Below, one piece after another: positions 34,373 through 43,773 of a stretch of 64,000 nucleotides of DNA. Source of the DNA: DATBGO01 sp963695645 (GTDB lineage: Bacteria; Actinomycetota; Actinomycetes; Streptosporangiales; Streptosporangiaceae); the NCBI GenBank assembly GCA_963695645.1, contig CAVOHC010000010.1:1-64000 (forward strand). The letters run 5' to 3'. The stretch's first letter is position 1. Each line of letters starts with the position of its first letter. The position numbers and the translations under genes are program-made. The notes beneath the pieces were generated by a model. It saw only the letters and a list, made by a program, of their open reading frames with translations. It did not search any database and was not told the DNA's origin.

Positions 34373-34764
34373 TGCTTTCTCCGATCAATATTACTCAGCC
34401 GCCATCGTGCCGTCACCCGCCCTGCCCTATGGAAAGATGCCGGATGCGACGCATGGCACCGCTCCGCCAGATGACCGGGCGGCGGCCTATCCGAGGGCGA
34501 CCGCAGCGCCGGGCTGTCCGCAGGCCTCGGCAGCGGCGGGACGCCAACCATGGCCCGACTGGGCTCGCCGACTGGGCACGGGGAAGGCGCCTGCATAGCA
34601 GGCAGCCGGCTCAAGATCGTGTCGAGACCAGGGCGCTCCGACTTGTGAGCCGACTCCGGCGAGGGGTGATCCGTCGCCGGGGCTAGACGTACCTGGCTAC
34701 CACATACGGTGCAGAACCGAAGACCGTCTCGTATCTGCCCCCTGCATGTACTGCAGAACCGCAT
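34333..34764 (-). CDS. Small zinc-ribbon protein
   Basis: This is 143 residues starting at ATG 34764. MRFCSTCRGQIRDGLRFCTV plus CGSQ gives a double CxxC zinc ribbon (Cys4, Cys7, Cys18, Cys21). The rest is Pro/Arg/Ser-rich, disordered in appearance and without family resemblance. Its stop lies 40 bases inside the next gene, so the two may be coupled. The C-terminal part may be antisense-composition noise; the zinc ribbon is the solid evidence. Confidence 0.5.
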   Translation of the reverse strand: MRFCSTCRGQIRDGLRFCTVCGSQVRLAPATDHPSPESAHKSERPGLDTILSRLPAMQAPSPCPVGEPSRAMVGVPPLPRPADSPALRSPSDRPPPGHLAERCHASHPASFHRAGRVTARWRLSNIDRRKQWNNWNAAIAVSR

Positions 34765-35480
34765 GACTTGCCGTCCCCGCCCTCCGCCGCCTGCCACCGG
34801 TGGTGATCATCGGTCCACCTGCGCAAAACCCCGCGCCCGCCACTAGACGATGATGCAGCTCCATCCCCCCTGGATTTCCTCTCGTAGCGCCGCAGATCCC
34901 ATCCACAGTGCCGCTGATGGAGCCCCAGTACGGACCTAGCCGGATTCACTATGCCAATTACCGTCAGGGCAGGACTGTATCACCCGCACCGGGCAAACCA
35001 CGAGACTGGCTTCGGCATCTAAACGGCCAAGCCCAATCATTTGTACCCCCCGTCAAACGATAGTAAGACGGGAATCTAGTATTATAGTGCGCATTCTAGT
35101 TGAAGGTGCCCCGTAGCCGCGACGAGCTCGCCTCAGACGTGGCTCTAGCGTGCTGCCCGGAGGGCGCAGCCCCCAGCCGGCTGCAAGAGGGCGCATCCTC
35201 CGGCCGGCTGCGAGCGGCTCCGCCGCAGCGCGGCTGCCATCCAGATGGCCCAGCCATCACCGGCGGCCGCACGCTGGCCCCGCGGGACGCTAAACGGCCC
35301 CAGAGTTTCGCTGGACAGAGATACGTAGATCCCGCTGAATAGACGTAAATGAGATACAGTTGACGGGCGTGCTGCAACGGCACTGAAGCAGGCACTGAAG
35401 CAGGCGATGGTTCTAGGCGGGTAGTGGCGCAGATAGGCTTCTTGCCCGCTTTTGGGGTATCTGCGAGTAGCGGGAGAAGT
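34765..35480. other. Divergent intergenic region with short direct repeats
   Basis: This is 716 bases between two divergent zinc-ribbon genes. The stretch 35040-35100 is unusually AT-rich (AGTATTATAGTGCG) and could hold a promoter. At about 35157-35215 a ~28-bp GC-rich unit (GGGCGCA..CC..CCGGCTGC) occurs twice, imperfectly. CACTGAAGCAGG is repeated at about 35381-35404. No protein-like frame on either strand. Confidence 0.45.
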
Positions 35481-36455
35481 ATGGGGGGACCTCAGCATTT
35501 CTGCACTAAGTGCGGCCACGAACTCCGCCCAGGAACGCGATTCTGCACGACCTGCGGCCATATCGCGGCGACGAGCGCTGAGCCTGCCGATCAGGCAGGC
35601 GCCGACAGTGCAAATCGCGACTTCACGGCCACCGCGACTAGGCCTGCTCCGCCGCGGCGCGATGCCTCTCGCCGACCGTGGCCGCAGGCTGAGCCGCGCC
35701 ATCGGCTGCCAGATGAGAGCGGTGCCGCATCCGCCAGCCCGGAGGCAGGGAGATACGAACCGTTACCCCAAGCCGATGACCAGATCCCGAACCAGTTCCG
35801 GCCGGACCAGCCCCGCCCGTACCGGTTCCGTCCGCTGCTGGTCAGCAGTCTCGTCGTGCTGGCGGCTGCCGCAGTAGCCGCAGCGGCCATCCTGATCTTC
35901 CACCCGTTCGGCCACCACGCTCGCTCGCCTGCTGTCTCGCTGAAGTCGCCGGCGCCAGCCGTCCCGTCATCATCTCCGTCGCCAGCGCCGACATCAGGAT
36001 CGCTGTCCTCCCAGCAGCAGGCAGCGGACAGCCTCGGCGCGCTGCTCAACCAGAGCGTGGGCGATCGCAATTCGGTCAATAACGCCTTCCAGGACGTCAT
36101 GCAGTGCGGGCCGAATCTGGACCAGGACGCCCAGGTCTTCCGCAGTTCGGCCACATCGCGTCAGCGACTACTGCAGCAGCTGGCAGCCATGCCTTCGCGG
36201 GCGGAACTGCCCGGCCAGATGCTCCAGGCGCTCACAAGCGCGTGGCAGGCGTCCGTCGAGGCGGACCAGGATTTCGCAGCCTGGGCACAGGATCAAGCCT
36301 CCAGCGGCTGCGTGCCTAACCAGCCAGACCCGTATTTCCAGGCGGCAAATGGCCCCGACCTGCGGGCAACTGCTGACAAGAAGGCCTTTCTCCAGCTATG
36401 GAATCCGCTGGCAGTGCAATACAGCCTGGCCACCTACCAGCAGAATGAACTCTGA
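35481..36455 (+). CDS. Zinc-ribbon, single-pass membrane protein
   Basis: This is a 324-residue protein starting at ATG 35481 after GGGAGAAGT. The N-terminus carries a zinc ribbon (FCTKCGHELRPGTRFCTTCG; Cys8, 11, 22, 25). A Pro-rich linker leads to one membrane helix (LLVSSLVVLAAAAVAAAAIL, ~112-134). A Ser/Pro stalk and a helical outer domain of ~150 residues follow, with two cysteines (MQCGPN, SGCVPN) that could pair. Zinc ribbon inside and a ligand-like domain outside suggest a surface sensor. It converges on the beta-lactamase-fold gene, 20 bases away. Confidence 0.75.
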   Translation: MGGPQHFCTKCGHELRPGTRFCTTCGHIAATSAEPADQAGADSANRDFTATATRPAPPRRDASRRPWPQAEPRHRLPDESGAASASPEAGRYEPLPQADDQIPNQFRPDQPRPYRFRPLLVSSLVVLAAAAVAAAAILIFHPFGHHARSPAVSLKSPAPAVPSSSPSPAPTSGSLSSQQQAADSLGALLNQSVGDRNSVNNAFQDVMQCGPNLDQDAQVFRSSATSRQRLLQQLAAMPSRAELPGQMLQALTSAWQASVEADQDFAAWAQDQASSGCVPNQPDPYFQAANGPDLRATADKKAFLQLWNPLAVQYSLATYQQNEL

Positions 36456-36475
36456 CCTGTCCGCCGGCGCACAGG

Positions 36476-37456
36476 TCACCGCATTCCCTTCCAAACGATG
36501 GCGGACAGCCCGGTAATCGTGTCGATGCCGTACTGCTCGGTGGGGTTGCCGGTTGTCAGCACGGCCATCAGGTAATCTCGCCCTCGTCCCGAGATCCATC
36601 CGATGCTGTTGATCTGCCAGTCGGTGCCGCTGCCGTTCAGCGGGAGCCAGCCGTTCTTCAGGGCCACCGTGGCCTGGAGCGGCACGCCGCCAGAGACTCC
36701 CCAGCGCTGCGATGGCGTGATGTGTTCCATGAGCTGAACGACGTAGCTGCGCTGCCCGTCGGTCAGCAGTGAGCCGGCCGCAACGAGCTGCCGGAGTAGA
36801 GTGACCTGGTCCGCGGCCGTGGAGGTGGTCAGCCCCCATCCTGGCCATGGGAATCCTGGACATTGCACGCAACTGGACGGCGACGTATGCCTTAGCCCCG
36901 CCGCGGCGTTGAATGCCCGGATTTTGCCCGGGCCGCCGCTTGCGTACCACAGATTCGTGGCTGCGTCGTTGTCGCTATCCTCGATCATCCGCTGCGCCAG
37001 CGCGGATTCCGTGGCCGGGAGCTTGGTGCCGTGGCCGGAGTCCTGGCTTCCGGCCAGGAGGGTTTCCAGAATGTCCAGCTTGACGATGCTCGCTTCCGCT
37101 TGGGCCCGGCCCTGCCCTAGATTCCAGGTCTGGCCTGTGTCGATGTCGTAAACGGAGGCTAGGACGGTGCCGTTTCGGCCGGTGACATACGAGGACGTCG
37201 CCGAAAGCGGGTCCCGGTGCCGGACTGGCGTCTGGGAGGCCGCCGAATTCGGCGGGCTATGGCTGGGAATAGGCGTACGCGGCCGGGCCGGGGCGGCGCG
37301 AGGCCTCGGCGCGCTCGCGCCGGACCGCGGGAGCCCGAAGGTAAGCAGAATGCCCGTTGCCACGGCGACGAGGACCGCGGAAGCCATGAGCACGGCCCTT
37401 GCACGCCGGGAGAGCGTCCCGCTGGCCCGGGAGTCTCGTTCCCTGGCATGGCTCAT
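36476..37456 (-). CDS. Class A beta-lactamase-fold serine hydrolase
   Basis: This is a 326-residue protein with an N-terminal membrane anchor (AVLMASAVLVAVATGILLTF) and a Pro-rich linker. The serine hydrolase motifs are SIVK in EASIVKLDILE (SxxK), SDN in EDSDNDAATN and KNG in ALKNGWLPL (KTG position). KNG in place of KTG, and no obvious class A Omega-loop ExxxN, argue for a penicillin-interacting or unrelated esterase/peptidase role rather than drug resistance. I start at ATG 37456 (MSHARERD). It acts outside the membrane. Confidence 0.8.
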   Translation of the reverse strand: MSHARERDSRASGTLSRRARAVLMASAVLVAVATGILLTFGLPRSGASAPRPRAAPARPRTPIPSHSPPNSAASQTPVRHRDPLSATSSYVTGRNGTVLASVYDIDTGQTWNLGQGRAQAEASIVKLDILETLLAGSQDSGHGTKLPATESALAQRMIEDSDNDAATNLWYASGGPGKIRAFNAAAGLRHTSPSSCVQCPGFPWPGWGLTTSTAADQVTLLRQLVAAGSLLTDGQRSYVVQLMEHITPSQRWGVSGGVPLQATVALKNGWLPLNGSGTDWQINSIGWISGRGRDYLMAVLTTGNPTEQYGIDTITGLSAIVWKGMR

Positions 37457-37855
37457 ACGCCGCAGCCACCCGCAACAGCCAGATCCGGGCACACGCCGAA
37501 GCCGGGTCGCCGCTCGCCGACCTCGCCCGGCCAGGCGTTGCCCGTTTCATGAATTAACATCCCTAAGCTCCGTTCTCGCAAGACCGGCAATCTCAGGCCA
37601 AGTACAGCACCCGCCGACCTGCGGCCAGCAGCCAATGCGATGATCACCCTTACGTGGATTACGCCGAGATCTCGCCCCGGCCCCAGCGGATCCGCGGGCC
37701 TGGTACGACCGAGGCGGGCCTTGCCGCGGATGAGAAACACCTCGGGCTGGCCAGCTGAGGTCACCGGTCATGCACCGCGGCTGGGGATGCAATGGATCTC
37801 GCCATAGCGCGCGCCTGCGGCCACGGAGGCCAGGCAGGCAGGGCTTCGCTGGCGG
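37457..37855. other. Intergenic, nothing recognised
   Basis: This is 399 bases between two minus-strand genes. Open frames are present because of GC content, but none shows a domain, signal peptide or good start. The promoter of the hydrolase gene should lie at its left side. Confidence 0.4.
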
Positions 37856-38476
37856 CTAAGCGAACTTCCCGATGAGCCTGGCCAGGTCCTCGGCGGCAGA
37901 CACGAAGCTGGTCGCCATCGCCGGGCTGATCATCTTCGGCTTGACCGCTGCCACGGCCCGAAGTGATTCCAGCGTCTTTGCCACGGGCACCAACGAGGAA
38001 TCCAGACTTTTTTCCGCCACCAAATTGTTCACCACCTCAGGCACGGACGGGCTGCTCACCCCGGGCGCAGCCTTGGCGGCCTTACGGACGGCGTCCTCAA
38101 CCCCGCTCCACGCGCCCAGCACCGAGTTCGACGGGTCGTTTGCCGCATTGGTTTTCGCCGTCGCGATAACCGGCGATGCGGCGGGCATTCCCTCCCCAGC
38201 GCCGATCAATGATTTCGTGGTATTGGCGGCATCGTCTGCTTGCTTCTGCAGGACCACCTTGGTGGTGCCTACGTCAACCTCGCTGACACGGCCAATGGCA
38301 GCCCGCAGCGGTGCCTGAAACACGAATATGGCTATCACCACGATCACCGGCCACGTCAATGCCGCGACGGCTTGCAGCACGCTGGACGTGCTGTCGGCCA
38401 ACGGCTGCGACGCAATGGAACTTACCGAAAGTGCGGCAGTCATCGCTACATAAAGCTCCTTCACTGGGTCCGCCAT
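37856..38476 (-). CDS. Single-pass membrane protein of unknown function
   Basis: This is a 206-residue protein from ATG 38476 (MADPVKELYVAMTAALSVSS). One membrane helix (VLQAVAALTWPVIVVIAIFV) is followed by FQAPLRAAIGRVSEVDVGTT and a long Ala/Lys-rich cytoplasmic helical region. The pattern of tryptophan-proline membrane helix then a short basic loop is common in uncharacterised bacterial single-pass proteins. The frame is open further upstream, but those residues look non-coding. No clear ribosome-binding site. Confidence 0.55.
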   Translation of the reverse strand: MADPVKELYVAMTAALSVSSIASQPLADSTSSVLQAVAALTWPVIVVIAIFVFQAPLRAAIGRVSEVDVGTTKVVLQKQADDAANTTKSLIGAGEGMPAASPVIATAKTNAANDPSNSVLGAWSGVEDAVRKAAKAAPGVSSPSVPEVVNNLVAEKSLDSSLVPVAKTLESLRAVAAVKPKMISPAMATSFVSAAEDLARLIGKFA

Positions 38477-39112
38477 TTGCGGTTGACGCGCCCCTCGATA
38501 TTTATAGACCCGAGCTTCCCGCCTGATGTGTCCGCTGTCAATGGCACGCTGATCAGCCAGCAGTCTGTGCAGTTGCAGGCCGTACCAGGTGCCAGAACGG
38601 TGCCACCGGCCTTGAACTGGGCTTTTATGCGGCCCGCTCATGTTCGTTGCGGAGGCCGCTGAGAACGGTCCGGCTCCTTGATCCGTTCCCGGCAGATTGG
38701 CCACGGTGGTCTGGGCTGGCGGGCACGGCCACGGTTGGTGCGGGCGTGCGGGCGCAGTTGTCGGCCGCCGTTCCGGCGCCGGCGGTATCGTCATGGCGTC
38801 AAGAACCCGGCGGGTCGTGGCGGCGCTGACCCAGCAGCCGAGCTTGAGAGCCTGCGTCCAGTGCGTAACCCGGCCGACCGGTCGAGCCGCCGACGGCCGC
38901 TACCGCGCCGGCTCCGCTGCGCTGCTTGCCGGCTTGGCAATTGGATGGCCGCCGGGCCTCCCCTTATGCATCCAAACGGGCAAGACTGGGGATAGCACGC
39001 GGAATTCCGGGTGGGCTCGCCCGGAGACGGCCGCGAGCGGCTGGCCGGGGCTTTGGCCTGGGGCAGACAGGGCTCCAGAGGTATCCAAAGGCCGGGCGCT
39101 GGGAGGTGGAGG
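38477..39112. other. Intergenic, nothing recognised
   Basis: This is 636 bases before glgC. Several shadow frames exist, but none has a domain. It must contain the promoters of glgC and of the membrane protein gene to its left. Confidence 0.4.
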
Positions 39113-40351
39113 ATGGCTGGACAGCGGGTCTTGGGCATCATTCTGGCGGGCGGGGCTGGCAAGCGCCTGGCGCCTTTGACCGCGGATCGGGCCAAGCCAG
39201 CCGTTCCGTTCGGCGGCTTGTACCGGCTGGTGGATTTCACGCTGTCCAACCTCCTCAACGCCGGATGTTGGCGCATCTGCGTTCTCACCCAGTACAAGAG
39301 CCACAGCCTGGACCGGCATATCACCACCACCTGGCGGCTGAGCGGCCCGCTGGACAACTACGTGACGCCGGTCCCGGCCCAGCAGCGGGTCGGCCCGCAT
39401 TGGCAAACCGGCTCGGCGGATGCGATCTACCAGTCGCTGAACCTCATCTACGATGACCGGCCCGACATCGTGGCGGTTTTCGGGGCCGATCATGTGTACC
39501 GGATGGACCCGATGCAGATGATCGACCAGCACACGACCTGGGGCGCGGGAGTCACGGTCGCGGCGATCCCCGTCCCGAGGACGGAAGCGACGGACTTCGG
39601 CGTGGTGCAGACCGCGCCGGACGGCCACAGCATCGAGGCGTTCCTGGAAAAGCCTGCTGACCCGCCGGGCCGCCCTGGCCACCCGGACGAGGCATTCGCG
39701 TCCATGGGTAACTACGTGTTCGACAGCGATGTGCTGGTCGAGGCGCTGACGAAGGACGCGGCCGATGACGGCAGCGGACACAGCATGGGCGGCGACATCA
39801 TCCCGAGGCTGGTGCGGGAGCGCGCCGCGCACGTCTATGACTTCATGCAGAACAAGGTCCCCGGCGCCGATGCGCGCGACCTGGGGTACTGGCGGGACGT
39901 GGGGACGCTCGATTCTTATTTCGAGGCGCACATGGACCTGTGCGCTGTGTATCCGGTGTTCAACCTTTACAACGACCAGTGGCCGATCCTGACCCAGGTG
40001 CCATCGCAGCCACCGGCCAAGTTCGTGCATGACGATGGCGACCGTGTGGGCCGGGCGATCAACAGCGTGGTCAGCAACGGCGTTATCGTCTCTGGCGGGC
40101 TGGTGCGCAACTCGGTCCTGTCGCCGGGCGCCCGGGTGGACAGCTGGGCCCGGGTGGACCGGGCGGTGATACTGCACAATTCCCGCGTCAGCCGCAAGGC
40201 TGTCGTCGAGAACGCGATCCTGGACAAGAACGTCGTCGTCCTGGAGGGGGCCACGGTCGGGGTGGACAAGGAGCACGACCGGGCCCGCGGTTTCCTCGTG
40301 TCCAGCGGCGGCATCACCGTGGTCGGCAAGGGACAAGTGGTGATGCCATGA
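39113..40351 (+). CDS. glgC: Glucose-1-phosphate adenylyltransferase
   Basis: This is a 412-residue ADP-glucose pyrophosphorylase, the first committed step of glycogen synthesis (glucose-1-phosphate + ATP to ADP-glucose). The N-terminal nucleotidyl-transfer motif is LAGGAGKRLAPLTADRAKPA. FGADHVYRMD gives the metal-binding Asp, and AFLEKP binds the sugar phosphate. The C-terminal left-handed beta-helix is seen as repeated hexapeptides (ARVDSWARVDRAVILHNS). The ATG at 39113 follows GGGAGGTGGAGG. pgm, which makes its substrate, is about 10 kb downstream. Other glg genes are not in the window. Confidence 0.95.
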   Translation: MAGQRVLGIILAGGAGKRLAPLTADRAKPAVPFGGLYRLVDFTLSNLLNAGCWRICVLTQYKSHSLDRHITTTWRLSGPLDNYVTPVPAQQRVGPHWQTGSADAIYQSLNLIYDDRPDIVAVFGADHVYRMDPMQMIDQHTTWGAGVTVAAIPVPRTEATDFGVVQTAPDGHSIEAFLEKPADPPGRPGHPDEAFASMGNYVFDSDVLVEALTKDAADDGSGHSMGGDIIPRLVRERAAHVYDFMQNKVPGADARDLGYWRDVGTLDSYFEAHMDLCAVYPVFNLYNDQWPILTQVPSQPPAKFVHDDGDRVGRAINSVVSNGVIVSGGLVRNSVLSPGARVDSWARVDRAVILHNSRVSRKAVVENAILDKNVVVLEGATVGVDKEHDRARGFLVSSGGITVVGKGQVVMP

Positions 40352-40375
40352 CCGCCGGGACACGACCGGGCAGCC

Positions 40376-41404
40376 GTGACCGAGCGCCTGGCCGGGTGGG
40401 ACCCTGGCGCGGTGCCAGCCTCAGCGATAACCGCACCCGAGTCGTCCCTGCTGTGGGAGCAGCATAGCTGCCTGCCGCTGACGGCCCAGGCGAACGTAGG
40501 CGAGCTGGCTCGTTACGCGCGTTCCGGCGGAACCTACGTGTCGGTCAACGTCGGCTACGCGCCGCATGGCGCAGCGGACGTGCTGGCGCTGATTGCCCGC
40601 TTCCGGGCGCAGATCTGCCGGGATACGCGGCTGGAGCTCGCGTCGACCGTCGACGATGTCGACGCCGCGCACCAGGCAGGCCGTACGGTGGTGGCCTTCG
40701 ACCTTGAGGACTCCGGCCCGCTGGACGGCGACCTGGACCTGGTGCAGCGGTTCTACGAACTCGGCGTGCGGTCCCTTCTGCCGACCTACAACACGCGCAA
40801 CCGGGCCGGGTCCGGCTGCCTGGATGCGGCAGATGAGGGACTGACCGGCTACGGCCGCGATCTCGTCGCCCGGATGAACGAGGTGGGCATGCTCGTCGAC
40901 GGCTCCCATTGCAGCTCGCGGACCGGCCTCGACCTGTGCGAGGCATCCCGGCGCCCGGTGATCTACTCGCACTCCTGCATGCGGGCGGTGTGGGATCACC
41001 CGCGGAACATCAGCGACGAGCAGGCCCTCGCCTGCGCGGCAACCGGCGGCGTGATCGGCATCGCCGGGGTGGGGATTTTCCTCGGCCCGAACACGGCGAC
41101 GCTTGAGGCCATGGTCCAGCACATTGACCACGCCGTCAGCCTGGTCGGTCCCGAGCACGTCGGCGTCGGCTCGGACTATCCCTTCGACTTCGCCGACTTC
41201 AATCGCGAGCTCGCCCAGAACCCGCACTTGTTTCCCGCGGCCTATACCTCGTGGGGGCCCATCGGCTTCATGCCGCCTGAGACGCTGCTCCGGCTCGGGA
41301 TGGCGCTCAGAGACCATGGCTATCCCAGCGATGCGATCACCGCAATCCTCGGCGGCAACTTCCGCCGGGTCGCCGGACAATCCTGGGCATCGGCTACGCG
41401 GTAG
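40376..41404 (+). CDS. M19 membrane-dipeptidase-like protein
   Basis: This is a 342-residue M19-family protein. The family's first metal pair, HxD, is His30-Ser-Cys32 (LWEQHSCLPL), so one ligand is changed. The others are present: Glu111 (VVAFDLEDSG), His178 (LVDGSHCSS), His199 (VIYSHSCMRAVWDHPRN) and Asp267 (VGVGSDYPFD). It may still bind one metal, or the site may be repurposed. It follows glgC by 24 bases in the same direction, an operon-like but functionally odd pairing. It is a distant relative of the dipeptidase at 25758-26990. Confidence 0.82.
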   Translation: MTERLAGWDPGAVPASAITAPESSLLWEQHSCLPLTAQANVGELARYARSGGTYVSVNVGYAPHGAADVLALIARFRAQICRDTRLELASTVDDVDAAHQAGRTVVAFDLEDSGPLDGDLDLVQRFYELGVRSLLPTYNTRNRAGSGCLDAADEGLTGYGRDLVARMNEVGMLVDGSHCSSRTGLDLCEASRRPVIYSHSCMRAVWDHPRNISDEQALACAATGGVIGIAGVGIFLGPNTATLEAMVQHIDHAVSLVGPEHVGVGSDYPFDFADFNRELAQNPHLFPAAYTSWGPIGFMPPETLLRLGMALRDHGYPSDAITAILGGNFRRVAGQSWASATR

Positions 41405-42018
41405 GCCGGTGTCAGGAGGTTGCGGCCTGCCGGCGTCCGCGCTCCGGTGCTGCAATGACATCCTGGCGGCCCATTATCGGTGCGGCGTTGTGCGACAACG
41501 ACCGTCAGAGCAGCAGGTAGGCCATTGAGACATCGATGCCCCAAAACGCATCGGATGCGACCGAGGACGATCCGGTGCGGAATTGATAAACGCACCGGCT
41601 TGCGCCGGCAATTCAGTTCCGCTGATGGCTGTCATCAGCCGATCCCTGACAGCAGCCAGGCCCGCGCTGGCACCCGGGATCAACTCATCCCTGCAGGAGC
41701 CGGAAACCGCCATCTGACCTGCGGTCCTGTCGGTAGTTGTCCCGCGGCGCAGCCGGCGCTGGGCTCTGCTGGCGGATCGTCCGGCGACCCATGCCACGCG
41801 GCTCGCGGCGGTCACGACAACCTCCAGGCCAATTCCCCGCGTGTCCGTGACAACACGCAGCATGGCCGCCGCCGCCGATCGGCAATCTCGATGCCGAGTG
41901 GAAGCTCTTCGCCGGGCGCCCTGTGTTCGTCAAGGATGAGGTGGCGCGGTAGGCTTTAGTGATCGCCTTGGAGGTTGGCATAGGCGCCAGGCTTAATCCC
42001 GAAGCGGAGTGACAAACG
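41405..42018. other. Intergenic, nothing recognised
   Basis: This is 614 bases between the M19-like gene and lsr2. A short frame ending near 41950 (DAEWKLFAGRPVFVKDEVAR) may be the tail of a lost gene, but it is too short to assign. The lsr2 promoter is expected at its right side. Confidence 0.4.
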
Positions 42019-42339
42019 GTGGCTCAGCGGACACAGATCCTGTATGTAGACGACATTGACGGCAGCGAGGCCGAGGGCACCGTCAGGTTCGGACTCGACG
42101 GCGCGGACTATGAGATCGACCTGAACAAGAAGCACGCGGATCAGCTCGCCAAGGCCATTCGCCCTTACATTGATGCGGCCCGCAAGGTGTCATCATCTCG
42201 GCGGTCAGCACGAGGGTCGCGCCCGGCACGGCATAACCAGTCCGACGTCCGGGCGTGGGCTCGCGCTCAGGGCCTCAAGATCTCTGACCGGGGGCGCATC
42301 CCTGCGGATGTGCTTGCCAGGTACGAGTCTGCGCACTAG
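42019..42339 (+). CDS. lsr2: Lsr2 nucleoid-associated protein
   Basis: This is 106 residues, usual for Lsr2. The N-terminal dimerisation domain is TQILYVDDIDGSEAEGTVRF with LDGADYEIDLNKKHADQLAK. The C-terminal DNA-binding domain contains VRAWARAQGLKISDRGRIPA, with the RGR AT-hook-like motif that inserts in the minor groove. Lsr2 coats AT-rich, often foreign DNA and silences it, the actinobacterial counterpart of H-NS. GTG start at 42019. Many actinomycetes carry two copies; whether this is the main one cannot be told. Confidence 0.95.
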   Translation: MAQRTQILYVDDIDGSEAEGTVRFGLDGADYEIDLNKKHADQLAKAIRPYIDAARKVSSSRRSARGSRPARHNQSDVRAWARAQGLKISDRGRIPADVLARYESAH

Positions 42340-42451
42340 GCGCAGGCCGGCGGGCGACTGCTGCGCGCCCGGGATAGCACGGCTTGCTTTTCACTGCGGA
42401 CGGTCATTCCTTTACCGTGCGCAGGTACTCATGGAGAAGCTGAATAGCGCG

Positions 42452-43660
42452 TCAGCCGGCGGTGGCGGCGTTGACCGCGGCCCAGAAGTCGCCGATGACC
42501 GGCGAAGGTGCTGGCGAGCTGGCCGCACGCTGGGTGAACAGGATCCCTGTCACGCCGCTGCTGGGGTTGGAGCGCCAGGTGGTGCCGGTGCCGCCGTCCC
42601 AGCCGAAGCCGCAGGGCAGTGGCGCGGTACTCCCCGTGGCCGGGGCCGCCATTCCCAGGCCCCAGCCGCAATGCTCGCCGAGGAAGAACCCCGACGCCGC
42701 ACGCTGTGCCCTCGAGAGCCGGTCCGTAGTCATGAGGGCCACCGATTCCGGTGCGAGGATCCGCTGGCCCCGCAGGCTCCCGCCGGCCAGCAGCATGGAC
42801 ACGAACGACCAGTAGTCGTCCATGGTCGAGACCAGCCAGCCGCCGGCGTCGGGGAATGACGGCGGGGTGCTCCACCAGCTGTCGGCCGGGTCATCGAGCA
42901 CGAGGATCTCGCCGGTGTCCGGATCTGAGGTGTAGGCGGTCGTCAGCCTGCTCAGTTGATCTGCCGGCACGGTGAAACCGGTGTCGGGCATGGCGAGCGG
43001 CTCGAAGATGCGTTCGCGCAGCACCGTCTCGAGGCCCTTGCCCGCCGCCCGCGCCAGTAGCACGCCAAGCACCTGGCCCGAGGTGTTGTAGAGCCACTGG
43101 TCGCCCGGTTGGTACATGAGCGGCAACGAGCCCAGGGCCGCTATCCACCCGTCGGCGTCGCAGGCTACGGGGGGCCACGGCGGACCCCCGATGCTCCGCA
43201 GGCCCAGCTCGGCCTCGGCTCGCTGGATGGGGTAGCTGCCGGGCGGCGCCATGACCGATCCGAACCCGAACCGGAAGCTGAGCAGATCCTCGAGGGTGAT
43301 GGGCCGGTCGGCGGCCACCGTGTCGTCAAGCTCGCTGTCGATGGCGCGCAGGACCCGGCGATGAGCGAGTTCCGGCAGCAGGTCCTCAACGGGCTGGTCC
43401 AGGTGCAGCACCCCCTCTTCGACCAGTGACATCGTTGCCGCCGCCGTGATCGGCTTGCTGAGCGACGCGATGCGGAAGATGGCCGACCGGGCGAGGGCCG
43501 TGTGGTCGCCGAACGAGGGGGAGCCGATGGCGGCGACGTGGACGTCGTCGCCCCGGGCCGCCAGCGTAACGAGGCCCGGCAGCTCGCCGGCCTCGACGTG
43601 CCCGGTCAGGACGTCGTACAGGTGAGTCAGCCCCTGGGTGGACAGCGCAGCGGTGGTCAT
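42452..43660 (-). CDS. Class C beta-lactamase-fold serine hydrolase
   Basis: This is a 402-residue protein of the beta-lactamase/EstB/D-aminopeptidase family. The SxxK nucleophile is in IASLSKPITAAA, the Tyr-x-Asn is in QWLYNTSGQVLG, and WDGGTGTTW fills the HxG/KTG position. There is no signal peptide, so it is probably a cytoplasmic esterase or peptidase rather than a secreted beta-lactamase. ATG start at 43660 after AGGAGC. Monocistronic. Confidence 0.88.
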   Translation of the reverse strand: MTTAALSTQGLTHLYDVLTGHVEAGELPGLVTLAARGDDVHVAAIGSPSFGDHTALARSAIFRIASLSKPITAAATMSLVEEGVLHLDQPVEDLLPELAHRRVLRAIDSELDDTVAADRPITLEDLLSFRFGFGSVMAPPGSYPIQRAEAELGLRSIGGPPWPPVACDADGWIAALGSLPLMYQPGDQWLYNTSGQVLGVLLARAAGKGLETVLRERIFEPLAMPDTGFTVPADQLSRLTTAYTSDPDTGEILVLDDPADSWWSTPPSFPDAGGWLVSTMDDYWSFVSMLLAGGSLRGQRILAPESVALMTTDRLSRAQRAASGFFLGEHCGWGLGMAAPATGSTAPLPCGFGWDGGTGTTWRSNPSSGVTGILFTQRAASSPAPSPVIGDFWAAVNAATAG

Positions 43661-43773
43661 CGGCAGCTCCTGGTTATCGGCATATCATGCAGTATTTTCG
43701 GCAGGTGGCACGGACGTCGCAGCCGGGCCCGTCTTATCGCAGCCGGGCTGCTGTCCGGTCTAGCCCGGGACTG

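Noticed and set aside
35145..35702. 185-codon minus-strand frame before the zinc-ribbon gene
   Set aside because: Arg/Ser/Ala-rich, overlaps the start of a gene with a good ribosome-binding site, and has no domain.
37453..37764. 103-codon minus-strand frame in the gap right of the serine hydrolase
   Set aside because: No domain, membrane segment or convincing start; left as intergenic.
38900..40363. 487-codon minus-strand frame opposite glgC
   Set aside because: His/Arg/Val-rich antisense composition; glgC is unambiguous.
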